From: Isoetes taiwanensis
Lineage: Eukaryota > Streptophyta > Lycopodiopsida > Isoetales > Isoetaceae
NCBI GenBank assembly: GCA_021234155.1
Contig: JAJEKV010000011.1
Location: 3,781,069-3,845,068, forward strand
DNA: 64,000 nucleotides
Direction of reading: 5' to 3'
Below the pieces are notes generated by a model. It made no database searches. It was not told the DNA's origin and was given only the letters and a program-made list of their open reading frames with translations. Below are positions 1 to 11,748 of the stretch, piece by piece (the stretch's first letter is position 1; every line of letters starts with the position of its first letter). The translations under genes and the position numbers were made by a program.

Positions 1-199
1 ATATGATTTTAAGTTTGGAAAAAGATCATGCAACTTCATTTAAGGACAATATAGTAATCTATTTTCCATCTTATTAATGAATTTTGAGTTATTATATGGA
101 AGCATGCCACTGTAACTCTATTGTTTGCCTGTTTACACTTGGAATTTTAATATCATGAGTCGTTTTGGTACATGTGCATCTTATGTGCATCTTGTGTGT

Positions 200-240
200 C
201 GTTTTGGTCGTGGACGTAAAAATTCTTATCTTATCTTATT
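200..240 (+). mobile_element. 3' end remnant of a microsatellite-tailed LINE
   Basis: The motif GTGGACGTAAAAA at 210-222 is followed by about three CTTAT units. The same GTGGAC-N-TAAAAA motif plus a pentamer tail ends the LINEs at 2.27 kb (minus), 27.6 kb, 62.3 kb and 63.2 kb (minus), so this is read as the last part of a strongly 5'-truncated copy. Nothing upstream of 200 could be assigned. Confidence 0.5.
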
Positions 241-569
241 ATAGATTTGTTTATGATAATCATATCTACCAAATCAAAGAAGAGTCTATTAATTGAGACT
301 AGATTGAAGCTCGAATGCATTAAATAACAAATGCCACACTTGGGTGTTGTTGACGCATCATGGTGTCTGAAAAAGACAAGAAACATAAACACTTAAGTGC
401 AAAATCCCTCAATCAACCACGGGGCATCTTTTTTTTTTTTTTTCTGCATTATCCATATATAATTGCATCGAATTGACAGCTGCTATTTCTTAATCCTACT
501 GAGTTTTAAACCATGCAATTGCAACTGGCAAGTTTCCATATGCAACAAAATGTCCAATGTTTGAACTAC
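241..569. other. Non-coding flank, duplicated near 25 kb
   Basis: No gene seen. It has a T-run at 429-443. From about 455 to 575 it resembles 24945-25075, the flank of the downstream EF-hand copies, with shared words such as CCATGCAATTG and CCAGTTTCCAT-type text. This shows that the EF-hand flank was split by the LINE that follows. Confidence 0.55.
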
Positions 570-625
570 AAAATGAAATCTCCCGAGCAGCAGACCCTTT
601 TGCATGAGACTTTATTCTGTATCAG

Positions 626-1636
626 TTGTATACGCTGGGCTTCTCTCCTAAACAAACCTCTGCTATCAAAATCCCATGTTGGTTTGAAATAGAAGATCTA
701 CCACCAGACTTGCTAGTTCCAGAGTTCTTAAAGTCTATTGCTAACACACTAGGCTCATACGTGTCACATTCAATTGCGAAGGGGCCTAGAATCTGTGTTG
801 CTATCCCAGCAAACGCACATATCCCCAAAGGAGTGACAGTAAAAAGCGGAATGTGTTGCTTTAAATTTTTACTTAAGCTCATAAATGGATGGGAAATAAG
901 GAGGATGTTCCCCAACTTAGAGCTAGAAGGCGTAATCAAGTCAGACCACACAAGTGCCAAAGATAACATTGCCTCCAGGGCCAAAGATAGAGAGCAGGAA
1001 CCTGTTGCTACGGCTGGTGTTACACATAAAGAAATTAGTCAAGTGACACTTGAACCTCTCCAGTGTACTGTCACCCCTCCATTTACACCCACTCTAGAAA
1101 CAACTGTTGCCATCTCCTCATTCTCACCCATTCCTGAAAATATGTTTGAAAATACGCCTCATAATAGACCAAAATCCAAAGAGGACATCCCAATCGGGGA
1201 GGTTCAGTGGCAAGTGGTAGCCTCCAAACACAGTACAAGAGCTAGAAATATTGCCAGGAAGTTCAGAGGCTCCCAAAACACAGTGGCCTTAAAAACTACA
1301 GAGGTTCCACAGCCATTGTCGTCGTTGTCTAAATATATCACGGAGGCAACTTCTGTAGAGAAGGGGGAGCTTGCAGGTACAACAGACAAAGGTACACGTG
1401 ATGTGTGGCACCCAAAAATGGCTTTGGTGATACACAAGGATAACTTCGAAGGGTCAGAAATAGATACAACAGATGACGTGGAAATGTTGGATAACCCATT
1501 CGCTCTAATAGGCAAGAAGAATAAGATGGATGCAAATGTGTATGTAGACAGCATGGGTGAGATGAAAAGCAAAAAAGCCTCAGCCCCCTCTTTTAGCAAC
1601 GCCGCTGGTGGTGAGTTGCTATTGAAGGGAAACTAG
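626..1636 (+). pseudogene. LINE-A ORF1 (DUF4283-like gag protein), 5'-truncated
   Basis: An open frame of 336 codons without an ATG at its head; an in-frame stop lies just upstream at 605. The N-terminal part contains PCWFEIEDLPPDLLVPEFL and later GPRICVAIPANAHIPKG. This pattern of a W-x-x-(I/L)xxLP segment followed by an R-I-C-V segment is that of the DUF4283 domain of plant L1 ORF1 proteins. The first strands of that domain are missing. The remainder is a polar, low-complexity tail rich in Ser, Thr and Lys, and no CCHC knuckle is visible. In intact elements this protein binds the element RNA. It precedes ORF2 (ATG at 1679) in the usual order. Domain assignment is by eye. Confidence 0.7.
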
Positions 1637-1678
1637 ATGTGGAAAATAGAGGTGTTGGCCATACTCTTAAAACTCATA

Positions 1679-2262
1679 ATGAATTTCAAAATTGTGAGCT
1701 GGAATATCAGGTTTTACAATAGTGGAGACGTTTAGGAAAGAGTGCATATGTTCTTAATGCATTTGGTCTTAAAGGGAAGAGTTGTTTATGGGCCCAAAGG
1801 AAAAATCTAGTGCAGGTACCTTAATCGCATGGAAAAACACGGTTAAGGTGACAACATCTATGTCGGATAGATTTGGAAGGTGGTCCATCATTGTGTGGCA
1901 GCAGAACAACCAATCATGGGGAATTTTAAATATTTACGCGCATAACAATCCTAGGGGAAGAGGTGCACTATGGGCCTCCCTCAGACATAAAATCAAAAGT
2001 CTTGGTAATCACATAGCATGGTTAATGCTGGGCGATTTTAATATGGTGGAGACATCAGAAGACAGACGTGGTGCAACATCTAACATTGTTAATGGTTTTG
2101 AAAAAGAGCAGTGGGGTAAATTGGTAGACGCCGGTGGATTTATTGAGCTGGAGGGGGATAAAGGTTTCACATGGTGCAATGGTTGGGTGGGATAGGGTAG
2201 ATCTTACGCTAGACATGACAGGTGTTACGTGAATTACAATACACTCGCCACTTCCCCAACTC
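1679..2262 (+). pseudogene. LINE-A ORF2, N-terminal AP-endonuclease part
   Basis: ORF2 starts MNFKIVSWNIRFYNSG, the beta strand with the conserved Asn of AP-type LINE endonucleases, then hits a stop after about 18 codons. From 1782 the frame reads through IAWLMLGDFNMV (the GDFN motif) and GFTWCNGW. After a frameshift near 2190 it continues GRSYARHDRCYVNYN, equivalent to the R-x-D-R-x segment. The endonuclease would nick the target DNA to prime reverse transcription. The SDH motif that should follow is found only at about 8696, beyond LINE-B (SDHNPQV), which shows that one ORF was split. At least two lesions inactivate this part in addition to the insertion. Confidence 0.8.
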
Positions 2263-2348
2263 TTCGTAGAATAGAATAGAATAGAATAGTTTTTTTATCG
2301 TCCACTGAGACCAATCGGCCTATGGGACCCAGAAGGAGCGCAGCAAAC

Positions 2349-2418
2349 TTATTACTGTCCGGGTTAAAAAACCCCCGCCCCGAAGGGTTTTCGAGGGAAA
2401 AACCGTGGCAGTAATAAG
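2349..2418 (-). other. LINE-B 3' UTR stem-loop
   Basis: On the plus strand TTATTACTG is answered by CAGTAATAA about 50 bases later, with smaller inner hairpins (GGGTT/AACCC and GGTTTT/AAAACC). The related 3' end at 62133-62205 keeps the stem with a T-A pair replaced by C-G, which is covariation. A 3' stem-loop is what several stringent-type LINE reverse transcriptases recognise in their RNA; that role is inferred here. Confidence 0.55.
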
Positions 2419-2619
2419 AATGCTGTCAAACTGTACAAGTATACATCATCATGAAATAAATGTGTATGTACATGTCAAGTGCGTGCTTTCGAGGACATAG
2501 CTGATCTCGCATGTCCATGACCTCGAAGGTATGATCCTAGCATCCCACGGATGCCGCGGCTCAATGTCACATGTAGCGGTGGCCGGGCCCGACCAACTTC
2601 AAAGATAGCGCATCCGGAT

Positions 2620-5600
2620 TTGATCATATCTTTGGGCAACTTTGAAGGGTATGAGATTCATCCTCAATGACTCCCATTTGGCAAAGATTGACAGAGCCCC
2701 GGTCCCGACCGGGGATAGGTTCAATACGTGACGCTTTATACGGAATACATTATGAATTGTATGATCTGGCACAAATTTGCCGTATAAAAGCGCAAAAATA
2801 CGGCAAAAAAAACAATTCGGCGGAAGATTTTTCTGCGAAAACAACTATATCGCGCGACGCCGAAAAATTTTCGCGTCGTGAAACCTTCGAAGACAGCGCT
2901 GCGACGCCAAAATTTTTTTCACAGACGAAAAACAACGCCAGCGTCGCGGACTTTTTTTTCAGACGCGATGGATTTGTTTTAAGCGTCATGGGAAAAATCT
3001 CCCGCCGGAATTGTTTTTGCCGTATTTTTTTGCCGTTTTTTTTTTTCGAACATCAAGCATTGGCGCAGACGCTGAAAATGGACTGGATAGCCGCGAAAAA
3101 ATTTTCACAGACGCTTATCATCGAAGCTTTCAGCGACGCGAATGTCGAACTGGTCCTTCGGCGCCGCGATTCTTTCTATTCATGACGCGAAAAAATTTTT
3201 TCGCACGCTTTCGAAGGTTTCGCTGTGACGCCGAAGATTTTTAAAACGGCGAGGTATTTATATCGTTAAATACGTATTTTATTAAAAAATACGTATTTTT
3301 TAACTTTTATCGTCGAAATTTTTATTTTTGCACGATAGAACCTATCCCGGTCCCGACGTGACTCACCAATCCATCCGCACCGTCTCAATTCGAAGATGAT
3401 GTGCCCTGCAGGCGAATGGAGGCAATGAGTCTCAAGGCGTCTTTTCATGGGCAAGTGGGTGCGCAGTAGCATTGTGGGCCTCGTTCCAATGTGGGATTTA
3501 TGTGGCGCCGGTAGTGTAGTGTCTTTGTCTTGACCTGTTCAAGGGCGCTGGCATCCCAAAGCTTGCTGATGAAGCAAGCGTCAAGATATTGCCTCAAGCT
3601 ATGGCGACCGCCTCTGTTTGCACATGTATGCACCTGCGGTTCTCCGCACATTCCATCTAGCCATCCATTGAGCTCTCTTTTCCCTCCAAAGAGGCCTTGA
3701 GGCGTTGTGGCCCCATTGCCATGATATAAGCTAGTTTTGGGAGACGAGCATCGTCCATGTTGACCACCTTCCGAAAATAGACAATGTGGCGATTAAGGGG
3801 CAGCCCTCCAAGAGGCAAGAATCATTTCCTCGCAGTAGAATTTGATATGGGACTGTGGACTTCACCCCTAGTGCTCGTACCAAGAAGGCTTTTCGCGACC
3901 TGCTCCAAGTCATTCCAAGTAGCGAGGGATACCTTGGGGCCCCATACTTCAACCCCGTGATAAAAGGACGGGGCTCCACTAAGACTTTGAGCAGGTGTGA
4001 TCGATGGGTCCAATCATACAACTCCGCTCTATGACTATTGTTTTGCATTGCATATAGTGCTTTCCAGCCCCGCCGTAACTTCGTGAGCCCGTATGGATGT
4101 GTCCCGGTGCATAGTAGACTAAAAACTCCACTCCCAAATATTTGTATGTGGATGCTACTTCCACATTACGCCGCCTCGATAGCGGAAGGAGGGGATCCCT
4201 ACCGTCGTGGAAGATGATATGAAAACCACCTTAGTCTTGGCCAAGTTGACGCCGCATATCGAAACTTGACAAAATGTGTCCAGGGCATCGAGATGTCGTT
4301 GCATGTCCGGCCTGGTGTGTAAGCTAGGAGGTCCACATCATCAAAGATATATTAACTACTTGATGATCCGGTAGAGAAGGTGAGCCCCGTCGCCCCATTA
4401 TCGACAAGCCCGACTCTCCAATTGATCAATGTAAAGCCCAAACAATGTTGGGGAGAGAGGGCATCCCCGGCGAACCCCGATACTACTATCAAATGGTTGG
4501 CTTGTCACCGCAACCGACCCGAGCATCTTTCATAAAGCCCGCATTAATCGCATTCTCGCAAATCTACGGAACCCCCAACCGCCAATCTTGCCCATAGTTT
4601 TCCCCGAGGCCGCATTGTCAAATGCCTTTGCAAAATCCACGGCAACAATATAGATCCCGACGGTTCCGCCGTCTTCAACCGAGCTCGCAATGTGAAGATG
4701 TGGTCAATGGTTGAGTGTCGGGTCTGAATCCTCGCCTGGGTGAGGGCGTATCTCGCCGCGCCGCCTTGCCCCGATCAACCTGCCGCTTTCGAGAATCCCA
4801 AAGAAGCAATTTTGCAAACACCGAACTGACCATGATTGTTCGGTAATTGGTCGGGCAAAGGCGGGTCACCGCTTTATAAATGGGAACAACTCGCTATTGG
4901 TCCATTGCATCGGGAAGCCTTCTCGTAATGCCTTGTTGAACAAGGCGGTCAAGACTGGTATTATGGACGGCCCCCGCCCACTTAAGCAATTCTCGCCGCA
5001 TGCCATCCGTGTCGGGGGGGATTTCCCATTGGCAAGACGTAAGCCTTGTTCCACGCCCGAATCGCGGATTTCTAGCACCGGGCCTTCTTGCGGGGGTAAT
5101 GTGCACCCCGAGGGTCGTATAGCTGTTGCAAGTATTGCCTCCACCGCTTTCGGGAGTGATGTTCCCGTGGGCTGTCTTGGCTTTCTAAGAACCCTTCGCC
5201 GGAAGGTCGAGGTGACGTTCGGAGATAAAACATTTCCCTTTGATGTCGCAATGTACCGGGCTTTCTTAGCTTTAAGGAAGACGCTGCAGATGTCGGACCG
5301 CATGTGGGCGTAAAGCGAAGCGGTGCGTGACTTGGCGAGCCGGCGTTTGTGTTCCTTGCACTCTGCATCAAACCATTGATTACGTGGGAAGGTTGTGTTC
5401 ACGGAGGTCCGTCCGCGTGGTGGCTTATCCCAAAGCATCTCTCTCTTCATAGATCCTAAGCACATCGGTCGGCGGGCCGTCATTTGCTCTAGTGTAGGAT
5501 ATTGCAAAATTTCTGCCGGGTCATCTATAAGCATCACGGGCATAAGCCCCCGCATGTTCATAATCCAATCGCAAAGGTGAGGCATGTGAGGAGGCGGGCA

Positions 5601-6350
5601 CGGGGGGTTCGCACAACCGCCAAGCCAACTTCAAGTAAAGTGGTAAGTGGTGCAGTCGATCTCTTCATCCCTATTAGTTGTTCCCACGGAAGTGCTTGAT
5701 GACATGCACATCCCGCCGTGCACCAAAGACATAGTCCACCATACTAGATCCTCCCCACGGTTTTCCCCGTCTACAAGTGCTCTTGGGTGGGCGGCCACCG
5801 TGCCGATCCATTGCATTACCAGTCAAAGATACCACGAGCAAAAGCAATTGTCTACCATAGCGTGTGACGATTGTCATCGATGTCCGTGGCCAAAGCCGCT
5901 TCTGCGGGGACGCGGCTGCAATATATCATCGATCAAGGGATCAAATCTCATGGGTTGTTCTACCCGGTGCTTGGCGCATTGAAGTCTCCAAGGAGTATGA
6001 CACCGCCTAACCGCTTATCTTTGGCCGTATGTCATCATATAGATCGACATAGGGGTCCAGCCTATCCACATCAGAAGTGGGTGTGATAGAAGTTGCTACG
6101 CATGTGGAAAGTAGCGGTCGCCACAAAGAGGGTGCGCATCTGTAGGTTTTGCACACGCACCCACAAGTACCGGTTGTGCTTTGTGCGTCTTGAACAAGGA
6201 AACCGACCGTGCCAAGGCCGTTCGATAGTAGCGAGCAACTCCCCATGCCCCTTTCTTGTGCAATCATTGAAGATTGAGTAGCCGGTATCCCGGCAAGTCG
6301 GGTATCCCGCGGTCCGCATGCTCCATGTTTCCATAAGGAAGATCGATCCA
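2620..6350 (-). pseudogene. LINE-B ORF2 remnant (endonuclease, reverse transcriptase, CCHC end)
   Basis: Pieces in minus-strand order follow LINE-C. An endonuclease fragment has SSMVDYVFGARRDVHVIKHF at about 5700 (compare SVVDYFIAAAHFVNDVI in LINE-C). Then come NQWFDAECKEHKRRLAKSR and NKALREGFPMQWTNS (5585-4866). RT motifs include QTRHSTIDHIFTLRA and WILQRHL near 4650-4750 (out of phase), then STYKYLGVEF near 4140. The C-terminal end has KTLHYRRHINPTLE near 3550 and, beyond the hAT insertion, LCQMGVIEDESHTLQSCP at about 2640-2690, the equivalent of the CCHC finger of LINE-C. Single-base indels are so frequent that no frame is open for more than 240 codons. It cannot be functional. Confidence 0.8.
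2710..3349. mobile_element. hAT-type MITE, copy 1
   Basis: A 640-bp element with terminal inverted repeats CGGGGATAGGTTC and GAACCTATCCCG and an 8-bp duplication GTCCCGAC at 2702-2709 and 3350-3357. An 8-bp TSD together with a C-A/G-GGG terminus fits the hAT superfamily. The internal sequence has no credible coding capacity and is built of A/T-rich runs and CG-rich words. It shares both ends and subterminal text with 60685-61387. It sits inside the C-terminal codons of LINE-B, whose finger motif resumes on the far side. Confidence 0.85.
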
Positions 6351-6439
6351 TATCCGCAGCAGCGAGTTGAGACTATCTCCCTTACGCCATGGGAAGCCCC
6401 GGCAATTCCGGGGAGACCATGCGGAGGCACAATTCCTAT

Positions 6440-7803
6440 TTGTCGGCGGGGCGGCGGTTGGGGATTGATGGGCGGCAGCAGTAAGGGGGGGATGGCGGTA
6501 GAGGCGTACCGAGATGTGCGAAAGCAAATGAAGGTGAAGCAACTTGAGCAGCGGCGTCTTTGGTTGTGGCAGCTAAGAAGTGGCATGGTCGAGCTGGCCG
6601 GAGGGTTAGCAGGATTCGCAGCGGATTTGGCGGCTTGAAAATTTGCATCTTACCGAATCGGCCCCGCAACTCCTCCCCGTCTGCGAATGCTTTTAACTTT
6701 GGCCAACTCATGCCCTGCGGTCTTCTTGTTGTTGGGGTCGTCTCGATCAACATACAAGGCAGTTCCTTCATTTGCCTACCCCGGCGTAGGATAGCCGCTT
6801 TCACTTGGCGATCTCGATCGCGTGAGCGTGACTATCGTAGCAAAAGGTGATGCGGGCGCCGGGCCATGGCGTCTCGCCCTAATAATATGTACCGCACGAG
6901 GAATGTCATTCGAGCAAGAATCAACATTTGGAGCCGGTTAATGAGGTCCTCCCCCTCTTCGTGGGGCCACATTACCACCACATTGTGGCTTCTCCGCCTC
7001 AGCTCCTGGAACTCTCTGATTTTTGGGTCAATCCTACCCGGCACAACAGGAGTTGTTTGTTGTCGGCGGAGCATAGGCTGTGGCCTACGTTGGGGCGAAG
7101 GTGGCATAGAGTGGCTTGGGGGTGTAGTAGCAGACGGTCCTGGCTGACACCTTGCAGACTCTTGGGCGGTGTGGGGCTAGGGCGGCGGTATAGCGGTCTC
7201 TCTCCTTCGGCCAGGGGAGCTTAGCTCCTGCTGAAATTGTTGCTGCCTTTTCAATTCACGCATGCACCGCTGCAATTGCTCATGAGCCTCTGCATTGAGG
7301 CCCTTGCCTTGTTCAGTGATGGCTGCCCTCAGCTCCTGCACCTTCCGATCTCGAGCTGCGGAGCTATGCTCCAGATTCTGCAAGCGAGAGTCCAGCATAG
7401 GGTTCATTGCAGATGAGGCCACTTCTTGTGTCTCAACCCTAGTTTGAAGGGCTCTCAATTGTGACTGGCTCTCTTCAAAAGCGACCTGAACTTTTCGCAT
7501 CACAGTAGCAGCCTCCTCAGCCTCTGATTGAAGGCGGGAGATGGTTGCCATTGTCTCTTGCTCAACACGTTGCTTTTCCTGTGTCATGGTTTCAATGGCG
7601 GTGGACATGGAATCCATGCGGGCCTGCATGTCAGCAAGACTCTTCTTGTCCTTCTGCCTTTCAGAGTGCACTAGGCGAAGGCCATCTTCTAGGTCTTTGT
7701 ATCGCGGGTCTCCATGCGTAAAACACTGTTTTTTTTCAAGAGATACCGCTTCTTGAGCAATTTGGGTCGCGGAGGCACTGCATTTCCTCCGCCAAGCAAG
7801 CAA
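6440..7803 (-). pseudogene. LINE-B ORF1 remnant (coiled coil plus RNA-binding part)
   Basis: An open stretch at 7803-7177 (208 codons) is a Glu/Gln/Arg-rich coiled coil with heptad spacing (for example VEQETMATISRLQSEAEEAA and LQNLEHSSAARDRKVQELRA). Downstream on the minus strand, 7107-6832 has SHNVVVMWPHEEGEDLINRL, comparable in position to NLRIAGLPEMENEDTKNEV of the LINE-C ORF1, so an RRM-like core follows the coiled coil. A further piece (6804-6700) could match the C-terminal domain. This order is that of Transposase_22-type LINE ORF1 proteins, which form coiled-coil trimers that bind element RNA. Frameshifts separate the three pieces. Confidence 0.65.
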
Positions 7804-8223
7804 TTCGAGCTTTGTTGCCCCTCTGCCATTGCTTGAACTTGTTTTCGGTGCTCCTCAACCGCCTGGTTTGGTGGTGGTGAAGCCCCGGATCTGACTTGCC
7901 GCTAGGCTAGAGTATCTGTCATAGGCCTGTCGAGCTATATTTGTTGCACGAGACTTTGCCCGCGCTTCTCTTTTCAATGTGCACCTATCAATTTTGCCGG
8001 TGTCATCGGTTCATGCGATTGGGGATGGCATCTATGTACTCTCCCAATAGAAGTTTCTTTGCCATATCTGCGCTAGGTAGAGGGGCTAGCGTACCGCACC
8101 ATCCACATGCATATCCGTGGGGTTGGATGAAGGGGACGGGCTCGTCAAACTCTTCTATCACTAGAGTTGCCATGAATAGGGTGTCACCCTACGCACGCTT
8201 GTCCGAAAGCCTCCAAGCACTTT

Positions 8224-8660
8224 GATCACGCGACAACCTCTGCCCCTTTCGCGGGGCCCCGTCCGAAAGCTTCCGTGTGTGTCGGCGGCGCAGCTTCCAA
8301 GTGCAAGAAGAAGTCAAGTGGGCTCTTTCACCTTACTGATTACACATGCGAAAAGTGTTCAAGTGCATAAATCAAGCGCAGACCTCAAGTTCAACCTCTG
8401 CCACCTTACGGACACTTGTGCGAAATGAAACCTCTGTTCCTTTCTGACGGCGTCCCAAAGCTTCCCGCGTGTCGGGAAGCGGCAGCGCAGCTTCCAAGTG
8501 CAAGAAGCAAGTGCAGGCTCTTTCACCTTACAGACACCTGTCTGAAAGTGTTCAAGTGCATAAATCAAGCGCAGCCTCAAGTTCAACCTCTGCCACCTTA
8601 CAGACACTTGTCTGAAATGAAAATAAGCAATGGCTTTCCCTCTTACAGACGCCCGTCTGC
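8224..8660. repeat. Two ~190-bp tandem repeats at the 5' end of LINE-B
   Basis: Copy 1 starts near 8260 and copy 2 near 8452. Both contain GCAGCTTCCAAGTGCAAGAAG, then a CACCTTAC-GACAC-TGT-GAAA module, AGTGTTCAAGTGCATAAATC, and a second such module. The short module occurs about five times in all. The position upstream of ORF1 on the minus strand is where LINE promoter monomers lie in some animal L1s; a promoter role is inference. Confidence 0.65.
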
Positions 8661-8691
8661 AAGGCTTTAGCATGTAAATGTTTTAATCCAA

Positions 8692-11600
8692 GGTATCTGA
8701 TCATAATCCTCAGGTAATTTCATGCCAGGAATGTAGGAAAAAAGTCTCAAGAGCAGTGTTTAAAATGAATATCAAGTGTCTGAAAGAGCCTGCTTTTACT
8801 GCAAAATGCAAAGAAATTTGGCAAGCGGCATTTATAAAAGACTCAGGCATGAAGGCCTTAACGGCAGCACTAGCAAATATTAAGCAATTTGCTAAACTAT
8901 GGGGGAGAGAAAAAGTACTGGAGGAGAGAGCATCTTTGGACAAACTATACAGTGAATTGACAACCCTCAGAGCAGCGGGTCCCAATGATGGTACAGAAGA
9001 GAAAAAAATAATGGATGAGATTAAAAAGTCAGAGGAGACTAAGACTGTCGAGAACAGAAGCAAGGCAGGTTTAACTTGGCTTAGGCAAGCAGATAAATGC
9101 TTTAAGTTTTTCTTTAAGGCTGCCAAGCAGAAGAGATGGTCAACAGCATTATCTAGCATTGCACTTGATGATGGGTCGATACTAAAAAGTTGTGATGGGC
9201 TTCATAAGTTTCTTCACGATCACTTTCAAAGCTTCTTCGGTGAGAAGCGTATGCCGTTCCAGGACGAGTTTGAAGAGTTATTGGTTTCCAAGGTGTCTCC
9301 AGTCATAACAAATGAGCAATCCAAATGTTGAGCCACCCACTATCTATAGATGATTTGCATCAGGCAGTCATCGCCCTCGACAAAGAGAAGTGTCCGGGGA
9401 TGGATGGGATTCCAATAGAGTTTTTTCAGGTTTATTGGGAATGGATTAAAACTGATGTATTCTCAGCTTATACAGACTTCCAACAAGCAGACCACCTGGA
9501 TCCCAAGCTAAATACAGGTTGTATCGTTTTGATTCCAAAGGGAAAAGACCCACATTACTATCAATGGCGGAGACCCATCACATTCTTTGTCGGCATTCTA
9601 TAAGATAATAGCAAAGGGAATGGCGAGAAAATTAAGCCCATACTTGCGTAAACTATCTCCCCGATCGGTCGGGTTTTCTCCCGGAAGGAACATTACGCAC
9701 AATATAGCAGCTGACTTTTGAGGGTATGTATTGGGCTAAAACACAGTCAAAAAGTAGCTTACATCAAGTTGGATTTTACTAAGGCATACGATAGTATCGG
9801 TGGAGCTTTTTATATAAAATCTTTGTTAAAATTGGGTTAGGAGAATTTTTCTTTGGAAGTGTTAAGAGATTACTCCACTCATACGAGGGCCTCTGTTCTT
9901 CTCAGCGGGGAGTCCTCTCCTATATTCGTCATCGAAAGAGGCATTAGACAGGGATGCCCACTAGCCCCATTTTTATTTAACATAGCAGCAGAAGCTTTTT
10001 CACAGCTATTTCTACAGGCCTTAAGGGATGGTCTAGTAGAAGGTCTTCAAATGGGGGATGGATCTCAGCAGATATGCAATCAATACATGAGATGACTCTT
10101 TTTTTGTTTCTAGTAGCGAGGAGAGCAATCTAAAGAATGCCCGGTCGGTTGTTAGATACTTTCTCCTTGGCCTCAGGATGTCTCATCAACTGGAAGAAAT
10201 GCTCGGCGCAATGGGCTAGGGAAGGACCACATCCCAGGTGTTTAGAGTGCCTCCCGTGGAAAATCATAAAAGCTGGGGAGTATTCTAACCTTCTTGGAAT
10301 CCCAGTGGGAATTAAAGTACCCTCAACAAAAGTATGGGATGAGATGATATTAGGATTACAGAAGCACCTGAATTGGTGGAAAGTCGCAAAACTATCACTG
10401 GCTGGCAGGATAGTAGTAGCGAAGCATGTGCTTTGCAGCACGCACATCTATGTCTCATCTCTCCTCATAGCCCCACCAGAGAAAATAAAAGAAATGGAAG
10501 GGACAATTAGAAACTTTGTGTGGGGAGGCAACGAGGAAGGAGCACTAGTGAAAATAGCATGGTGGAAATGTAAAAGAGATAAGGAAGAAGGGGGAATAGG
10601 CATGATTGACTTAGCCCTACAAAGCAAAAATACTAGTAGCCAAATTCATGTGGAATATTTTAGAGGAGAAAACGAAGTCACCGGGCCTCCAACTCATAGC
10701 CTTGAGGCCATATGTTTCTCCCCGCACACATGCTAAAGTATCGGCACAAGTATCTCTTCCATGGTCTCTATTTTATGGCTTGAAACCAAGTTACGAGGCC
10801 TCACCGTTCTTAAGAGGTCTCATTTCGCGTGGGACGTGGTGAAAAAGCTCTTAACATTGAATGTAAGAATTGTGCAATGAGTACTACTCCACCATGGTGG
10901 ATTCCGATCCAACTACCAAGAATAAGAATGGTCCTTTGGCCCTTTTAGCTGACATCAGAGTGGTGAGAAGATGGATCAGCTGTGGCATTGGTTCGTGTGC
11001 AATGTGGTATGAAGGTGGTCAGTTAACAGAATGGATGGTATTCAAGCAGAAATTCGGCCTCCAGAATAACGACAAAACAATGTGGGAATGTATTGCAGTA
11101 AGTCTTCCAAACCACATAAACAGCACGAGTAAGAAACCTTGGGTTCTCGATCAATCTTTGCAGGCGGGGTCATTTGTGAAATCAACATATAAGCGTATGA
11201 AGACAAAAGGTACTTTATCGCTACCAGCTCAATGGAATGTGCAAGTCACTGACACACAGTTGAAGGAAATTTGGAGGGGTGTATGGATAAAACTTCTCCC
11301 TCCCCGAGTGAATTCTTTTTTATGGCAAGTAATTCATAGGGTTCCTATGGTAAACAGAAGGGTATCCAAATTCAAAGCTGACGTGAGCCCTCTATGTCCA
11401 TTGTGCAAGATGGATGAAGAGTCTCTGGAACATTGCTTAGTAGAGTGCACTGACCTGCAAGTTGTGTGGTCGTGGTGCATGGATATGTTCAACAATACAC
11501 TGGGGACCAACGATCTCCTTCTAGGTAGATATCCAGTAGAATGGCCAGTCTCAAAACGCAAAGCTTTTCATATTGTCAGATCATGGGTCATATGGAAAAG

Positions 11601-11748
11601 GCATAATTCTTTCACTCTAGGCAAAGATGCATATACTACAGCCACACAAATGCTGCACATGCTCATAGAGAAGCTTAGAAAGTTCAAGTGTGTGGTCAAA
11701 GGTGATGTTTCCCTTGTTTGGGAGACTTTCATCAAGCTACCACCTTAA
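8692..11748 (+). pseudogene. LINE-A ORF2, endonuclease end, reverse transcriptase and zf-RVT
   Basis: Picks up the split ORF2 at SDHNPQV (about 8696). Open pieces follow: 8766-9331 (linker), 9325-9603 with KEKCPGMDGIPIEFF, LDFTKAYDSI near 9770 (first catalytic Asp), GIRQGCPLAPFLFN at about 9940, an out-of-phase Asp-Asp pair (GATGAC, 10091-10096) that should be the FADD/YADD box, then the thumb (GCLINWKKCSAQW, LLGIPVG, LSLAGRIVVAKHVL). The C-terminus at 10870-11748 has PPRVNSFLWQVIHRVP and CPLCKMDEESLEHCLVEC, a zf-RVT zinc module. The enzyme would copy element RNA onto nicked DNA. Many stops and frameshifts, including one at the catalytic box, disable it. Confidence 0.9.

Larger units (their letters stand above)
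2266..8690 (-). mobile_element. LINE-B, non-L1 LINE with (ATTCT)n tail, inserted into LINE-A
   Basis: Read on the minus strand it has, in order, a 5' region with two ~190-bp repeats (8224-8660), a coiled-coil ORF1 (7803-6440), a decayed endonuclease/RT ORF2 (about 6350-2620), a 3' UTR with a stem-loop, the motif GTGGACGATAAAAA, and an ATTCT-repeat tail at 2266-2290. The ORF2 pieces match LINE-C (31.1-35.4 kb) along its length, so the two belong to related families. LINE-A resumes on both sides: LRR-type codons before 2262 and SDHNPQ from 8696. I could not find a clear target-site duplication. The coding part is riddled with small indels. Its base composition is richer in G+C than LINE-A. Confidence 0.85.

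Noticed and set aside
4897-5313. Plus-strand frame of 138 codons
   Set aside because: It is the shadow of LINE-B ORF2 on the minus strand, which has recognisable RT-region text.
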